Positions 44,996 to 59,395 of a stretch of DNA of 64,000 nt are shown here, in pieces. Both the position numbers and the translations under genes were made by a program. The notes below the pieces were generated by a model, which did no database searches, had not been told where the DNA came from, and was given only the letters and a program-made list of their open reading frames with translations. Source of the stretch: Sporopachydermia quercuum (Eukaryota; Ascomycota; Sporopachydermiomycetes; Sporopachydermiales; Sporopachydermiaceae); NCBI GenBank assembly GCA_001599295.1, contig BCGN01000007.1, positions 1,105,791 through 1,169,790 of the forward strand. Direction: 5' to 3'. The stretch's first letter is position 1, and each line of letters opens with the position of its first letter.

Positions 44996-45848
44996 TTTTG
45001 ATGGATTCGTTGTAGATAAGTGTATGGGATGTGAGATTGCTGTTTGTATGTTTGCACAGTTTCCTTCAGAACGTGGAATGNTGGCAAGACAAATGATAGT
45101 TATATGCTATTCTTTGGCAACGATTGTTTGTTTTCAGTCCAATATTCTCTTACCAATACTTTCTTTCCAATAATTCCTTACCAATGCTCACTCTGTTCCA
45201 CTATCTTTCCCGTACTATGTATGATATGATATTCGTTATTGAGTTCAAACCAGAGATGTACAACTGAACTGTTGAATCTATCTTCTGTCAAATACGTGCT
45301 GTTGCTGTACTAGGCAAATCGCTATCGGCGACTCTTAGAACTCCAATTATGATATGATATGATATGGTAATAATAAGTTTAAAAGACTAAGAAATGCAGT
45401 GTCATCATCATCCCATTAGCCGCTGTGCTATGCTAAGGGTCTTTTGATTTGATATTTCATTCCCAACGAATTTTTCAGTGATGAATGAAAAGGGAGTTAC
45501 CCGGAAGGTGTCTCATTTAGGGGGACAGGAATGTGAATGAAGAGAAATGGAGATAAAGGGGCTTCTCAAGACTTGACAAAATGTATGAATAACATAGAGC
45601 AAAGAATGAGTCAATTGGAAGGTTAGTAACGTGACTAATATGATCTTTTCGCTCTCCCCCTTTATATCTTTTCCGTTATTTTCAAAATGCAAACATTATC
45701 TCTTATTAACAATACTTTCATCAATTACTATCCATTTACTCCCATACACGACCAGTAAATGTTCGTACTTATGTAACTTATTACGCTGAGAATTGTCTAT
45801 TTCACCCGAATCTGCATTTTCTCCGGATTATCTTTCCGTGAAAGGAAT
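44996..45848. other. Divergent promoter region, MRPL20 / PRP16
   Basis: About 850 bases. A short tandem ATATG repeat lies at 45350-45366, with a related TATGATATGATA word at 45222. No extra gene was seen. Confidence 0.6.
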
Positions 45849-48800
45849 ATGACCAGTATCAACAACAATGATACCTCTGCCACTTCTGCAACTTCTGGGA
45901 ACTCTGGTAGCTCTTCTAGCAGTGACCTGAGCCAAAAGATAGCTACAATTCTCACTGATGAATCAAATGCTGTCAATACGACTTTTGCTGCTCAGATAAT
46001 GAAAATATGTCAATCCCAACAAGATGTGACCTCGTTTATCAATGTTGCAAAGGTCCTAGGAAAGTTCTCTAATGACAAGCTGAGCGCTGTATATAAGTTG
46101 GTGAAAGATAGTAGTGGAGGTTCAGGGATAAAAAAAGCTGTTGCAACAATTGAGACTGCGACTCCGACTGCTATTCCTACTGGAAACGATGATTCTACTG
46201 ACAGATATACTAAGAAAGCACTATCAACAGGGAAAAGCTCACTTTTAGATTATGATGAGCAAATCGAAGATGACGAGCTTGCGTCAACTCCAGTGATCAA
46301 GTTCAAACGGCAAAACAAATTCTTTGCTAAAACAGCGGCATCATTAACTTCAGGATCAGGAAAGAAAAGAGTGAAACTGGATTTTGACGATTCTTCTGAA
46401 CCAGAAAGTGACGTATCCTCTACAATTAATAGTCAATATATTCCTACAACTCTTCCTGCTACTAGCAGTAATGCTGACAAGCCGGGTTTATCTCAAGCGG
46501 CTTCTAAAAGACTTCAAGAGATCCAACAGAAAAGAAGGCAGAAAAACCAGGATTTCGCTGCTACTTCTACTTCAACCGCTACTTCTACTAAATCTATTTC
46601 CAGAGTGTCATCTTCTGCTAATCCAACTTCTCTGTATCATGACGGCGACACCAACACCTACGCCGACACCGACCCCTATTATCCTGGTGATATACCTGAG
46701 GAAGACACGGAAACTGCCATAGCATTGGAACGCGATTGGTACGGGGCCGATGAAACCACTGGCTCTCATGTCCCCGGTGACGATTCTCACAACCCGTTCA
46801 CGGACTCCACCATATATAACACTACAGAAGAGTCCAATTTAGAGAGAAAGTTTCAGAAGAGGATCTCTCTGGCCCGTAGAGAGAAAATACGTGATAACGA
46901 GCTGTGGGAAGACAACCAGTTACGCCAATCTGGTGTTGCAGGCACCAGAAGAGCCAATATTGACGTGAACGAGGACTCTAAAGACTCCCGGATAATCCTT
47001 ACTGTGCACCACTTGGTACCGCCTTTTCTCGATGGCAGGAACACATTCACGACTCAGAAAGACCCCGTGCCAGCGTTTCGCGATAGCCAGAGCGATCTGG
47101 CGGTGATAGCAAGGAAAGGAAGTGCGCTGGTGAGAGAACGGAAGCAGCAGAGAGAAATCCAGCGCCAAGCAAGACAGGCAGCTTCGCTAGAGGGCACTTC
47201 CCTGGGAAACATGCTAGGCGTGGAAGACAAGGTGAAAAAGGAAGTTTTACAACACGAGAGAGAAAACAACAGCGGAAAAGAAGCTGGCGATAGCAAATTT
47301 GCTGATCACTTCAAGAATAGCAGCAATTCCACCAGATTGGCCCTTATAAACCAACGGAGATCCTTGCCTGCGTTTGCTGTGCGCGAACAGCTTCTCACAG
47401 TAATAAAAGATAACCAGGTGACTATCGTCATAGGCGAAACTGGTTCAGGAAAGACCACCCAATTGACTCAATATCTCTACGAACAAGGCTACGGCAAACA
47501 GGGCATGATAGGCTGCACCCAGCCGAGAAGAGTAGCTGCTATGAGTGTGGCTAAACGGGTCAGCGAGGAAATGGACGTTAAACTGGGTTCTACGGTTGGC
47601 TATACAATTAGATTTGAAGATATTACCAGCAAAGACACCGTGATCAAGTATATGACCGATGGCGTGTTGCTTCGGGAATCTCTTATAGATAAAGACCTTG
47701 ATAAATACTCTTGTATTATTATGGATGAAGCTCACGAGCGAGCATTAAATACCGATGTACTATTGGCACTGTTTAAACGTATATTGACGAGAAGACGGGA
47801 TCTGAAGCTGATAGTAACGTCTGCTACTATGAATGCAGACAGATTCTCGGAGTATTTTGGCACGGCGCCGCAGTTTACTATCCCTGGGCGTACGTTCCCA
47901 GTTGACGTTTTGTTTGCCAAATCTCCCGTAGAGGATTATGTGGCGGCAGCTGTGAAACAGGTTCTCACGATACATTTCCAGGGATCACCGGGAGACATTT
48001 TAGTGTTTATGACTGGCCAGGAGGATATCGAGGTCACGTGCGAGGTAATAGCGGAAAAGATGTCAACTTTCGAAGATACTCCCAAACTGGAAATTCTGCC
48101 TATTTACTCGCAAATGCCCGCAGATTTGCAAGCGAAAATCTTTGATAAGGCAGAACCCGGTGTCCGGAAAGTGGTGGTGGCTACAAACATTGCCGAAACG
48201 TCTTTAACCCTGGACNNCGTAATGTATGTTGTAGACTGTGGCTATAGCAAGCTGAAGGTGTATAATCCGAAGATGGGAATGGACACTTTACAGGTTGTCC
48301 CAATATCTTTGGCTAATGCCAATCAACGGTCTGGCCGGGCTGGGAGGACGGGAAAAGGGACAGCGTATCGTCTGTACACGGAACGGGCATCTCGTGACGA
48401 AATGTACCCTCAGACAATTCCCGAGATCCAACGGACAAATTTAAGCAATACACTGCTACTGCTGAAATCACTAGGAATCAATGATTTGCTCCAGTTTGAT
48501 ATAATGGACCCGCCGCCGGAAGATACTATGACAGCAAGTTTGTATGATCTCTGGGCAATTGGAGCATTGGATAACTTTGGGCAGCTTACGCCGTTAGGCA
48601 GGAAAATGTCTACTTTCCCTATGGAACCAACCCTATCTAAGCTTTTGATAGAATCGACAAAATATGGCTGTTCAGAGGAAATGGTGATCATTGTTTCTAT
48701 GTTATCGGTACCAAATGTCTTTTATAGACCAAAGGAAAGAGAAGAGGAGTCTGATGCGGCAAGAGAGAAGTTTTTCGTACCGGAATCTGATCATTTGACG

Positions 48801-49472
48801 CTTCTACATGTTTACACACAATGGAGAGCCAATAGGTATTCAGGAGTATGGTGTAGTAGGCATTTCCTGCATAATAAATCTTTGCGGAGAGCAAAAGAGA
48901 TCAAAGAACAGCTGGAATCTATTATGGTGAAGCAACGGTTTCCCATTAAATCCTGTGGCTCCGATTGGGACGTCATAAGGAAATGTATATGCACTGGATA
49001 CTTTTCTCAAGCGGCCAAAGTGAAAGGATTTGGAGAATATTCAAGTCTGCGTACAGGGATGGAGATGAAGTTGCATCCTACCAGTGCTTTATATGGGTTA
49101 GGCTATTTGCCTGATTATGTAGTGTATCATGAATTGATTCTCACCACTAAGGAATATATGAGCGTGGTTACTGCTGTTGATGCCCGCTGGCTGGGAGATT
49201 TCGGCGGAGTGTTCTATGAAGTGAAAGAGAAGGAATTTATTGCAGGAGAAAGCGAGGCTGTTGTGAAGCAGACGTTTTCACGCAAAGCTGAGCTGGAAGC
49301 AAAGATAGCTGCTGATCGGGAGACAATGGAGCTGCGGAAATCGGTTGACAAGGTTAAAAAAAACAATAAGGATAAATCTATATCAAACAGTGTTTCGGTA
49401 GGTTATTTGACGGGTTCCAATGGCAGAGGAATTCGGAATAAACGTGGAGGCCGAGTCCGAAGAGCGTTCTGA
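45849..49472 (+). CDS. PRP16: Prp16 DEAH-box splicing ATPase
   Basis: A 1207-residue single-exon gene. Prp16/DHX38 remodels the spliceosome between the two splicing steps and proofreads branch-site use. The first 480 residues are a Ser/Thr- and charge-rich N-terminal region. The helicase core carries GETGSGKTT (about 528), [16 protein letters not shown] (about 625), TSATM (about 657), [18 protein letters not shown] and [10 protein letters not shown] (about 827). The winged-helix, ratchet and OB-fold parts follow, with [11 protein letters not shown] and a basic RGGRVRR tail. [17 protein letters not shown] and the long charged N-terminus favour Prp16 over Prp2, Prp22 and Prp43. Two Ns at 48217-48218 fall in LDGVMYVVD and keep the frame. 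The intron-rich neighbours depend on this enzyme, though the gene itself has no intron. Confidence 0.95.
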   Translation: MTSINNNDTSATSATSGNSGSSSSSDLSQKIATILTDESNAVNTTFAAQIMKICQSQQDVTSFINVAKVLGKFSNDKLSAVYKLVKDSSGGSGIKKAVATIETATPTAIPTGNDDSTDRYTKKALSTGKSSLLDYDEQIEDDELASTPVIKFKRQNKFFAKTAASLTSGSGKKRVKLDFDDSSEPESDVSSTINSQYIPTTLPATSSNADKPGLSQAASKRLQEIQQKRRQKNQDFAATSTSTATSTKSISRVSSSANPTSLYHDGDTNTYADTDPYYPGDIPEEDTETAIALERDWYGADETTGSHVPGDDSHNPFTDSTIYNTTEESNLERKFQKRISLARREKIRDNELWEDNQLRQSGVAGTRRANIDVNEDSKDSRIILTVHHLVPPFLDGRNTFTTQKDPVPAFRDSQSDLAVIARKGSALVRERKQQREIQRQARQAASLEGTSLGNMLGVEDKVKKEVLQHERENNSGKEAGDSKFADHFKNSSNSTRLALINQRRSLPAFAVREQLLTVIKDNQVTIVIGETGSGKTTQLTQYLYEQGYGKQGMIGCTQPRRVAAMSVAKRVSEEMDVKLGSTVGYTIRFEDITSKDTVIKYMTDGVLLRESLIDKDLDKYSCIIMDEAHERALNTDVLLALFKRILTRRRDLKLIVTSATMNADRFSEYFGTAPQFTIPGRTFPVDVLFAKSPVEDYVAAAVKQVLTIHFQGSPGDILVFMTGQEDIEVTCEVIAEKMSTFEDTPKLEILPIYSQMPADLQAKIFDKAEPGVRKVVVATNIAETSLTLDXVMYVVDCGYSKLKVYNPKMGMDTLQVVPISLANANQRSGRAGRTGKGTAYRLYTERASRDEMYPQTIPEIQRTNLSNTLLLLKSLGINDLLQFDIMDPPPEDTMTASLYDLWAIGALDNFGQLTPLGRKMSTFPMEPTLSKLLIESTKYGCSEEMVIIVSMLSVPNVFYRPKEREEESDAAREKFFVPESDHLTLLHVYTQWRANRYSGVWCSRHFLHNKSLRRAKEIKEQLESIMVKQRFPIKSCGSDWDVIRKCICTGYFSQAAKVKGFGEYSSLRTGMEMKLHPTSALYGLGYLPDYVVYHELILTTKEYMSVVTAVDARWLGDFGGVFYEVKEKEFIAGESEAVVKQTFSRKAELEAKIAADRETMELRKSVDKVKKNNKDKSISNSVSVGYLTGSNGRGIRNKRGGRVRRAF

Positions 49473-49579
49473 AGTGTCTCCAGAAAAGCCCCTCGATAAA
49501 ATATTTCGGAGACTATGTAAAAAAGCGGAGATGGTATGGATGAAAATCATTATTTCCGGTTTAATTTTTATTGTTGATT

Positions 49580-50751
49580 TTAACTGACGTAATCAAAAAA
49601 TAACAATAGAAGAGCAAACACGATAGACAGAATACATATTAATCTTGTAAGCTTCTTGTTACGTTTTCTGGCCGATTCAAGCTGTTTATTACCGGAAGAA
49701 AGGTTGTCTTGTGCTTGGAAAGAGTCATCCAGTAGACTGTTGATTTGTACTGACTGAGCAGACAAGTGTTGAGACAACTCACTCTGTAATTTCATAATCT
49801 CTAATAAGGACTGCTCGGCCATCTTAGCTTTCTCTAGCTGATTCTCCAAATCTTGAAGAATCGTCGTATTTTCTGTTTCTAGTTCCTGCAGTTGTTCTGG
49901 CTGGAGACTACTCACTAGATCCTGCGACTCTTGTAGTTCTTCTTGGGTCATTTTCAGAGGTGCACTTCCATTGCTCACCATGCCAACGCTTCCTGATNCT
50001 ATGAACATATCATCACCAGTATTCTCAGGCAGCTTATGCAAAATACTTTTATCAGCTTCTTCTTTCTTCCGCAGTCTGGCTTCTTGTTGTGATGACTCCA
50101 AGTTACTCACTTCTTTCAGTAAAATCCCTAATGATGAAATGATGCCTGACCTACATCTTGTGATGGAGTCATTGCTCAGTTGAGTCTTGGAAGGACCAAA
50201 AAAGCTCAAGGCCTTACGTTTTCCGAGTTTCTCGTTTCTGTCATGTTCATACTTCTCAAGAAATTTCAGCTTGTTTATAGCTGTTTGAATGATGCTACTT
50301 GCTTCGTAGTCGATATCATCTCTTTCTTGATCTGTCAAGACTATATTGCCTTCATGCTTAGAGCCGAAACCTTTAAATGATTCTTTATGGTGAGAAAACG
50401 GCGCAATGTTAGAAAGATATGCTGTTCTTATACGCAGAAGGTTTGCTCGTAGAGTTTTCAAATGTGTGTACTATTGATGTTAGTATGAGAAATGAGAAGC
50501 AATGGAAAATCGAAAAATTCAATGCACAATGCACAACGGAAACAATAGGAGGAAGTAAGGAAATAAATGGTCTTCATCTATCGTTTTTGAAGCAGATTTC
50601 ATGTTTGACATACAAGTTCCTTGCATTCAGAAAGAAAGCTATCTTGAAATAAAGGCTCAACAGGTTCTGGCTGTTGTTGATGATAGTCAATACTGTTTGA
50701 ATCTTTGACATGTCGTACACATTCTAAGAAGGCAGTAGTTAAGTCCGACAT
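49580..50751 (-). CDS. UFE1: ER t-SNARE Ufe1 (syntaxin 18 type), two exons
   Basis: Exons 50614-50751 and 49580-50470 give 342 residues (S. cerevisiae Ufe1 has 346). Exon 1 encodes MSDLTTAFLECVRHVKD to CKEL; exon 2 continues YTHLKTLRANLL. The 143-nt intron has GTATGT, TACTAAC and acceptor AATAG, and is phase 0. Ufe1 is the syntaxin of the ER needed for Golgi-to-ER retrograde fusion, working with Sec20, Use1 and Sec22. Visible parts are an N-terminal helical region with syntaxin-18 features (LTDQERDDIDYEASSII), the SNARE helix from about 235 to 315 (LQPEQLQELETENTTIL, SLLEIMKLQSELSQHL), and a C-terminal anchor (RLICILSIVFALLLLFF). It is convergent with PRP16, with only 107 bases between stops. 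Confidence 0.93.
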
Positions 50752-52734
<1,983 letters not shown>

Positions 52735-54614
52735 GAGCATAGGATTGGTAGAATAATATGCGAGAGAAGTGAATATGAATATGAAAAATGATTGAAACGT
52801 CTATACATCTACAATCTTCACAACTATAAGGAAATATGAGTATTGGTGTTACTATACAAGTATGAGGTCTTTACAATTGCAGTTATAATAGATTTTGACT
52901 AGAAACATAAATATTTCATTGCTAGATTATAAATGCCTGACTGCAGCAATTATCACCACTTGCTGAACTGAAGCCCAAACGTATAGGTTTTGTTTTCCTG
53001 GTGATTTTGGTTGATTTTGTGTAATTTGCTTATTAGAAGCTAGGCTTTCGGTTCAGTTTCTTGCCGCATGNTTTTAGCGAATCCTCCAGTGAATCGTTTG
53101 TAAGTATGCAGCAGAAAAGTATGCAATGTATAGTTCTGACTGATGTGAGAGACATTAACTCACTACTGATTACATCTTCTGCTAGTTGCAAAGGCTATCG
53201 AAAAATAAACCGCTTCTTAATATTTCATTACTAATGGAAGCTGAATACTATGTGCAGTTCCATTATGTTCCAATACTGTTTTATGTTTATCCATGTTCTT
53301 TTTACTGTGTTGATTCATACATCAGATTTGACTGTAAGTATCTTTTTATTTAGTTGTCAATATATTGGTGCCAGCTTGTCAGCTCATTAGCAACTAGCAC
53401 CCTATAAGAGCAATGACTGAGTACATTATTGCTTATCTAATGTAATGACTTCTTTCTGCATATCTGCTCATAAACTATGCATGCAATTCGTTCGGATTAA
53501 ACATCTAGTCAGAAGAAAAGCCAGTGAATTTTCATAAAATCAGTGATTTAGAAGAAATGCTAGCAGATTCATTAGTAGAATTACTAGTAAATATNTATGT
53601 ATTCCAATGAGGAAAACCTTTCAGTTAGTTTGCTTCTTCTTAGTATAATACCTTTCACACTGTAGTCTTCTTCTAGAACATACAGGGTTCTTGTAGTGTG
53701 TAACAGCAAGAAGAAAGAAGAAGAAGCAAGAAACATATAACATATATATCTTGAATGTTCACATTAACTATAGAAGTAAAAGAGAACAACAAAATAAGAA
53801 AGATCTTTGCCATTGACAAGAAAACTAATCAACTACAACAGCTATAGATTTATAATGTACATTGATTAAATAGCTAAGCATTGTTTAATACAATATTGAT
53901 AATAGTAATGTTAACGATAATATGATAATAATAACAATAACATATAAAAATTATTATACGTTAATATCAATAACAATGATAATCCAAATAATAATTCATC
54001 ATGTGCTTCCAGTCCGTTTGTTCAAACTCATCCAACGCATTTCTTCATTCATTCTTTTCCCTTTCAGGTTTTTTCAATTTTTTTTTTTTAGGAGACAACT
54101 AGCTATTTTACTTCCAGCATAAATAGACAGAAATATGTCTTTCCAAGACCATTGAGTAGACTGCCTGAATATTAATGAATACCATAGTGAATTCAAATTG
54201 TTCATGCACTCATGCTAGACAGATCAACCAAAAGGTATAGTGTAGAGTACTACTATAAACAATAATACTTCTGCTAATAGTAGTGCTATTGTTGATAACA
54301 ACAATAATATTACACCATAGTTACTGCCGTCATCACTAGTTATACTATGCTGTATTGTTGAGACCATATTGCTGCTACAGATTGTTGGTAACCTACTTTT
54401 AGTCGTTTTCAAGTTCCTCTGCCTAATTCCAGTACGTTTGTCTCGTTTGGCACGCAGAATAAGTAACAATTCACTAGGAAACTATTCCTCGGTAATTTCC
54501 ATATCCTGTGTGACTATTCCTTCAGCGATGCCCTGGGAGTTCTTTCTCATAGAATAAATAAACAATATGGCTGTAGCTACAAGTGAATGCATTTATCACC
54601 GTTCCTGTTGCTCA
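52735..54614. other. Convergent intergenic region, CDC21 / SGO1
   Basis: About 1.9 kb. The stretch 53720-54000 is extremely AT-rich with ATAATAATAACAATAACA-like runs, and a (T)11-13 run lies near 54077. A TGCATG word lies at 53478. Small frames near 54224-54557 are unrecognised. No RNA gene was identified. Confidence 0.55.
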
Positions 54615-57395
54615 TTACATGATAGAAACTCTCCTACTTCTAGTTACCCGTTTACTGCTCTTTCTAACCGCTGCTTCCAAACCGTTCATTTTCAAGTCGT
54701 TTATTTCATCGTCGTCGAAGTCAAAGATACTTGCAGTGTTAGAAACATCTTTCAACACTTCGATTTGGCTGGATTTCCGTTTTCTTGCTGCTCTGGTCGA
54801 AATATTGCTTAGTTGTTTGATAGGAGGAAACTCAGGATCTACACTTGAAGAGTCGGACTTGTTGATAGTGTTGCTAGTATTGCTGGCATTACTGGTATCT
54901 CTAGTTACCGGATCATCGTCCTGTTGCTTCTGCTGATCACTTTCATTATCGTTATCATTATCGTTATAAACTTTCATGCTTTCTCCAGCATTTCTTCTGC
55001 TTATTCTTCTGTTTCTAGATGATTTTCTTCTAGTGATTAAGCTGTTTCTCTCTTCTAATTGGTTATAGTTTGGTTCATTTGGCTCTGAATTGTTTTCCGT
55101 TGGCTGTATAGGCGCGTTTTCTTGTTTTATAGGACTATTATTACTGTCATTACCGTTGCTGTTGCTGTTATTGTCAGAATTAGTAGGAATAGAAGTAGAA
55201 CTAGCATTACTAGTATGAGCACTACTATCTGTTCTAAAGCTATCCCTTGTGCTTCTTCTACTGTTTCTAGAGCTACTGCCCCCCCTAATATGCTTATCTT
55301 CTGGCTCTTCTTCCTTTACGACTTCCCCGTTTGCCCCTCCTGCCCCACTAGTCCTGTGTCCTGCTTTACTCTTACCCCGTTTCCTTTCCTCGTCTATCAG
55401 TATTAACTCTATTTCATCATCCGCATCGCAGATCGCGGGGGCCAAAACTGCCGTCGGTCTCCGCAGCTTCGTATTAAGACTCTGTTCCTTATAGTTCACT
55501 GGTTTTCTTTGCCTTCGAATCCGGCCTGTAAATGTGTTACTGCTGTTACTATTACCGTTATTGCTACTACCATTTGCATCATGCTCTTCATTATGTAGAC
55601 TGTTGATACTATGAGGCATTTTCTCAGTAGTCAAGGCAATAGACAATGCTTTGTTTCGTGAGCTTTTAGGTGGAGGAGGTTTTCTGGGTTGAGGTGGCTG
55701 GGAGGCGGTAGGAGAAGCGTTGATGGCGTTTAAATGGGTAGTTGAATGGATATTTAGCTTGTTGTTCGCATGGCTATAGTTGATGCATCTATCAGAAAGA
55801 GCTTTTCTAGCTGAATGGCCTAACTCGGAGTCAGTATTGTTGGTACTATTGCTACTGTTGATACTCACTGTACTGTTTTCCTTACTGTACTTTCTCCCCT
55901 TTCTATCCTTATGATTCTCCGGCTTGTTCATATTATTACCCCTATCGTTGATTCCTTTTCCCTCGCCTATGCATTCATTTTCCTTGTTGTTAAACACGGT
56001 GGAGTTCCTTCTGGCATGTTTTGAGGTTGTTTTGTTCTTCTTGGTTGTTTCTCTGTTGCTTGGTGGCAGAATGTGTATTTCCTGCCGAGTGTCGATAGGG
56101 CTGATGATAGCTAATTGGATAGGAATATCAGGAGAGTCGGGAGACTTTGTAGAAGTATCGGAAAGAGAAATAACGGAATTAATGTTATTTAGTGATTTGT
56201 TACCTTCTTTGTTTCCTTTTTTGTTTTCATCTTCATTTATTTCCTCTTCTTCTTCTATTATAACGTCTGTTGTAGATAGAGACAGTGAGTCTTGGTCGTA
56301 GATAGAGCTGTTGATAGGAATAGGAACAGAAATTACAGAAGAGTTAGAGTTAATGTTATTATCTTCATTATCGGTTGTCGTTTCCCTTAATTCATAGTGA
56401 GAACTTTCATTCCTGGACCTATTTTCATTGTTGTCAGTTTGAACATCACCTTCACTACTATTATTACCATTAGTATGCTCAGAATCTGTGGTTTTCTCAG
56501 CTATAGCTTTTTCAGTGATATCAACGCACATTTGGTATTCATTTTCCCTGTTGCCATTGCTGCAAGAATCACCATTATAGCTGCCGTCAGCATTGTCGCT
56601 ATGACCCGCATCGTTATAGCTGTTCCCACTATTTCTGTTGATTACGGTGTGGCTTATAATCTCAAGCTCCTCTTGCTGATTCGCACTTTCATTCTCAGCC
56701 TCATTTGCCATCTCGCTTTCCGTGGGAACAATGACAATTGACTTCCTTCTGCTTGATCTTCTCCTTTTAGCAATCTTATGNCACTTTTCATCTTCCGGAG
56801 AAAAAGGTTTTCCTTTGGCCATTTTATTCTCATATAATCTAGTTTCTATACTAAGATGAGAGCTAGAGATGTTCTCTCTAGTTAATTCATTGCTTGGAGG
56901 GTCCTGCGAACAGTCTTTTGCCGCTGCATTACTTGGTGATGGTCCTAGCTCTAAGCTATCCGCAAGAGCAGACCTTTGGAGCAACAAAGGTATTCCTGTA
57001 GATGGCGCACTCTTAATAGCTTTTCTTTCTTGTAATATTTCTCTAGATGTTCCGTTCCAGCTGTTTAGCCCTTCGTTTTCTCTCAATTCGGCAAACACAT
57101 TGCTTATCTCTTCGAACTTTCCAACTACAAATTCCTGTAGGTAATTTAGGTGAGCTTCAAGCTTCTGTTGCTGATGCTCCAATGCTTCATTTTTCTCACT
57201 TCGCAGTTGCAGGTTTTCCCTTATCAACTGCGAAACTCTTTCTTCCAATGAGGATATCTTAGACATCATGGAAGAGTTCGCTTTGGCAAATGCTCTGTTC
57301 TGTAGAATCAGTTTCCTTCTTGCGAGGTCCAAATGTTCTATTTCCAGTGTCTTCTGGCCTGGGATCAGTTTATTATCGATGGCTAATTTGGCCAT
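54615..57395 (-). CDS. SGO1: Shugoshin (Sgo1)
   Basis: A 926-residue shugoshin, longer than S. cerevisiae Sgo1 (590). The N-terminal coiled coil (about 20-110) has the family look: NRAFAKANSSMMSKISSLEERV and SQLIRENLQLRSEKNE, the PP2A-binding helix. A long Asn/Ser/Asp-rich disordered centre follows. The C-terminal basic SGO motif is clear in GRIRRQRKPVNYKEQSLNTK, which binds phosphorylated histone H2A at centromeres. The extreme C-terminus repeats basic RRKSSRNRR and RAARKRKSS patches and ends VTRSRRVSIM. Shugoshin protects centromeric cohesin and senses tension. The frame is open further upstream, but the first ATG is at 57395 (MAKLAIDNKLIPG); a short upstream exon is possible. Divergent from DAD2. 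Confidence 0.9.
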   Translation of the reverse strand: MAKLAIDNKLIPGQKTLEIEHLDLARRKLILQNRAFAKANSSMMSKISSLEERVSQLIRENLQLRSEKNEALEHQQQKLEAHLNYLQEFVVGKFEEISNVFAELRENEGLNSWNGTSREILQERKAIKSAPSTGIPLLLQRSALADSLELGPSPSNAAAKDCSQDPPSNELTRENISSSHLSIETRLYENKMAKGKPFSPEDEKXHKIAKRRRSSRRKSIVIVPTESEMANEAENESANQQEELEIISHTVINRNSGNSYNDAGHSDNADGSYNGDSCSNGNRENEYQMCVDITEKAIAEKTTDSEHTNGNNSSEGDVQTDNNENRSRNESSHYELRETTTDNEDNNINSNSSVISVPIPINSSIYDQDSLSLSTTDVIIEEEEEINEDENKKGNKEGNKSLNNINSVISLSDTSTKSPDSPDIPIQLAIISPIDTRQEIHILPPSNRETTKKNKTTSKHARRNSTVFNNKENECIGEGKGINDRGNNMNKPENHKDRKGRKYSKENSTVSINSSNSTNNTDSELGHSARKALSDRCINYSHANNKLNIHSTTHLNAINASPTASQPPQPRKPPPPKSSRNKALSIALTTEKMPHSINSLHNEEHDANGSSNNGNSNSSNTFTGRIRRQRKPVNYKEQSLNTKLRRPTAVLAPAICDADDEIELILIDEERKRGKSKAGHRTSGAGGANGEVVKEEEPEDKHIRGGSSSRNSRRSTRDSFRTDSSAHTSNASSTSIPTNSDNNSNSNGNDSNNSPIKQENAPIQPTENNSEPNEPNYNQLEERNSLITRRKSSRNRRISRRNAGESMKVYNDNDNDNESDQQKQQDDDPVTRDTSNASNTSNTINKSDSSSVDPEFPPIKQLSNISTRAARKRKSSQIEVLKDVSNTASIFDFDDDEINDLKMNGLEAAVRKSSKRVTRSRRVSIM

Positions 57396-58607
57396 GGCAT
57401 TTTCAAAAGCTAGAACTGGTAGCAAGTTTGGAAGTAGTATAATAGCTGGGTTAATAGCTTGGGAGAAGTAGTCAGAAACTTTTTGTGTATGGTAAGTGAG
57501 TGTGGAGGATGTGCTGAGCTGGGTAAGTTACTATTGATAGTGCTGGAAACGTAAAATGCTGGTATTTGATAGCGATGACTGATTCTCTGGTATTTTTAGC
57601 GTTTTCTCCTTCTGCTTTTGCCGTTGTTGCTTCTATTCGCGCACTCCTCCTATAGAGGTGATCCGATGTGTGTGTGGTGATGTGCCGTCAGGCGATCGAC
57701 TGCTATAGATTTCTTGGCTAAAAACAGCTCTTGAAAAGCCTAAATTGTAGTTTTCCAGATAAAACTATTTGCCGATCAAATAAACTGCTTTAATTTCTTC
57801 TAAGCATATGGAAAATAACAGATTATCCAACAGTTGATGCTCTCTTGTATGTGGTTGAGAAAAAAAAGGGCCTTCGAAAGAATGACGGTTTTGTGTTTAT
57901 GTGCTTCCTGAATGGGATAAAAGAACGATAGGAATATATGATTATGTGATTTATATTTGGAAACTTTCTGATTATGTAATCTAGTAAGTGAATTTGCTGG
58001 AGGTCAATATAGTGAATGGCTAGTGATGTGGTATTAGGGTTCTTCTAATATTTACAGATAAATATTAATTATTAATACCAAGAATTGGATATCACTTTTA
58101 CTTGTTTTTCTTTTCATGGAGCTTTATACTCAGTAATTGATTAGCATACTGTTTACCTATTTCCATTGTCCTAGAAAAGCCGAGATAGTTGCTTTCAATA
58201 TCATCTCCGCTTTACCCAAACACGCCCTTGAAATGAGACGCAATATTATTCTTCTCTCATGTGACTTTTGTTTATCTATCCTATCTTTTCTCCTTGCCGT
58301 TTTCTTCTTTTACTGTAGCTATTCTAACTATTATTAGTGAATGTGATTACTAGCTACAACCCTTTTATTGTTGTTACTGCAAATAGATTATTTTGCAACG
58401 AATACTATTGAATAGCTACTGTTTTATCTCAGTCTTGAATCAGCGTTCCATCACCAAATAATCAACTGTTTGAAAACCTGTACCGGAAACTCTCAGTAGA
58501 CACAGTATCATATTCTCTGCATTGTATGATTCATTATTGAAGATCTGCTTGCCGGAATAAACAAACAAATACTGAGATTTCTTTCAAATATTAAAACATC
58601 CTCAACA
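57396..58607. other. Divergent promoter region, SGO1 / DAD2
   Basis: About 1.2 kb shared by two chromosome-segregation genes. A 66-codon plus-strand frame at 58137 is unrecognised. No other gene or RNA was seen. Confidence 0.6.
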
Positions 58608-59395
58608 ATGATGCGTCCTGCAACTCGAGCAAGAAACGAAAGAAAGAGTATGTTGAACACCGCAAGCAGTCAACAGCCAGTAATACTACAAACTAGAGAG
58701 CAAGCGTTGCGAAGCAAGATTGAAACTAAGAAGCAGGAACTAGAAGCATTGATGATCATAAAACAGCTTAGTTTGAACATGTCTAATCAAATGGAATCAC
58801 TGAAAAGTAGTCTAGAAACATTAGCTGATGGCTCAGAAGGTATGTGTATCAGGAGATGTTTATCTATGGAACGATTTGCTGTTGATTTGCAGTTAATTAT
58901 CAGCTGATTTTCAGGAACAGCTTTATCTTCGGTGCTGAAAAGGACCTGTAGGCACATTTCAGAACCATTTACTAACGAAATGGAAACAGCTGTTGCACAG
59001 GTTGTGTCGAACTGGAACAACATTCTCAGTGCCATCTCTTTAGCCTCAAGTAAGTGTTTTTTCTTGTGTGATAAATTGGCATAAATAAGTATTGATAGTG
59101 ATTTGGCAGATAATTGATTAATGTTAAGGCGCTGTTGATGATGATGTCAAATGCACTGGCCAACTAGCGCGACGATTGTATCAAGCTGGTTGACTATGGG
59201 ATATCTCTACCTACTATTCAATGTGATAAACTCCTGTTCACTCTTGGCTATCCTTTTATCTTACGCTTCATGTGCTCATTCACTAACATTCAATTAGGAG
59301 GTCTTGCTAACTATGCTGAAGATACAAACGAAGAACAAAGCGATTCTGTTCTTTTACCCGAACAACTAGTTAGAATGCGCAGAGAAGGATTGTAA
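58608..59395 (+). CDS. DAD2: DASH complex subunit Dad2, three exons
   Basis: Exons 58608-58839, 58990-59049 and 59298-59395 give 129 residues (S. cerevisiae Dad2 has 133). The first exon ends in the coiled region LRSKIETKKQELEALMIIKQ and SLKSSLETLADGSE. Exon 2 supplies AVAQVVSNWNNILSAISLAS, the most conserved Dad2 block. Exon 3 ends VLLPEQLVRMRREGL, also a family feature. Donors are GTATGT and GTAAGT; the 3' sites follow TTTACTAAC and TCACTAAC. Two nearer AGs in intron 1 also keep frame or splice-like context, but only the acceptor at 58989 rebuilds SEAVAQVVSNW. Dad2 is part of the ten-protein DASH/Dam1 ring that couples kinetochores (including Ndc80) to microtubules. Confidence 0.92.

Noticed and set aside
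54335-54936. Overlapping short frames antisense to and beyond the SGO1 3' end
   Set aside because: Shadows of the SGO1 coding region or AT-rich chance frames; no domain recognised.
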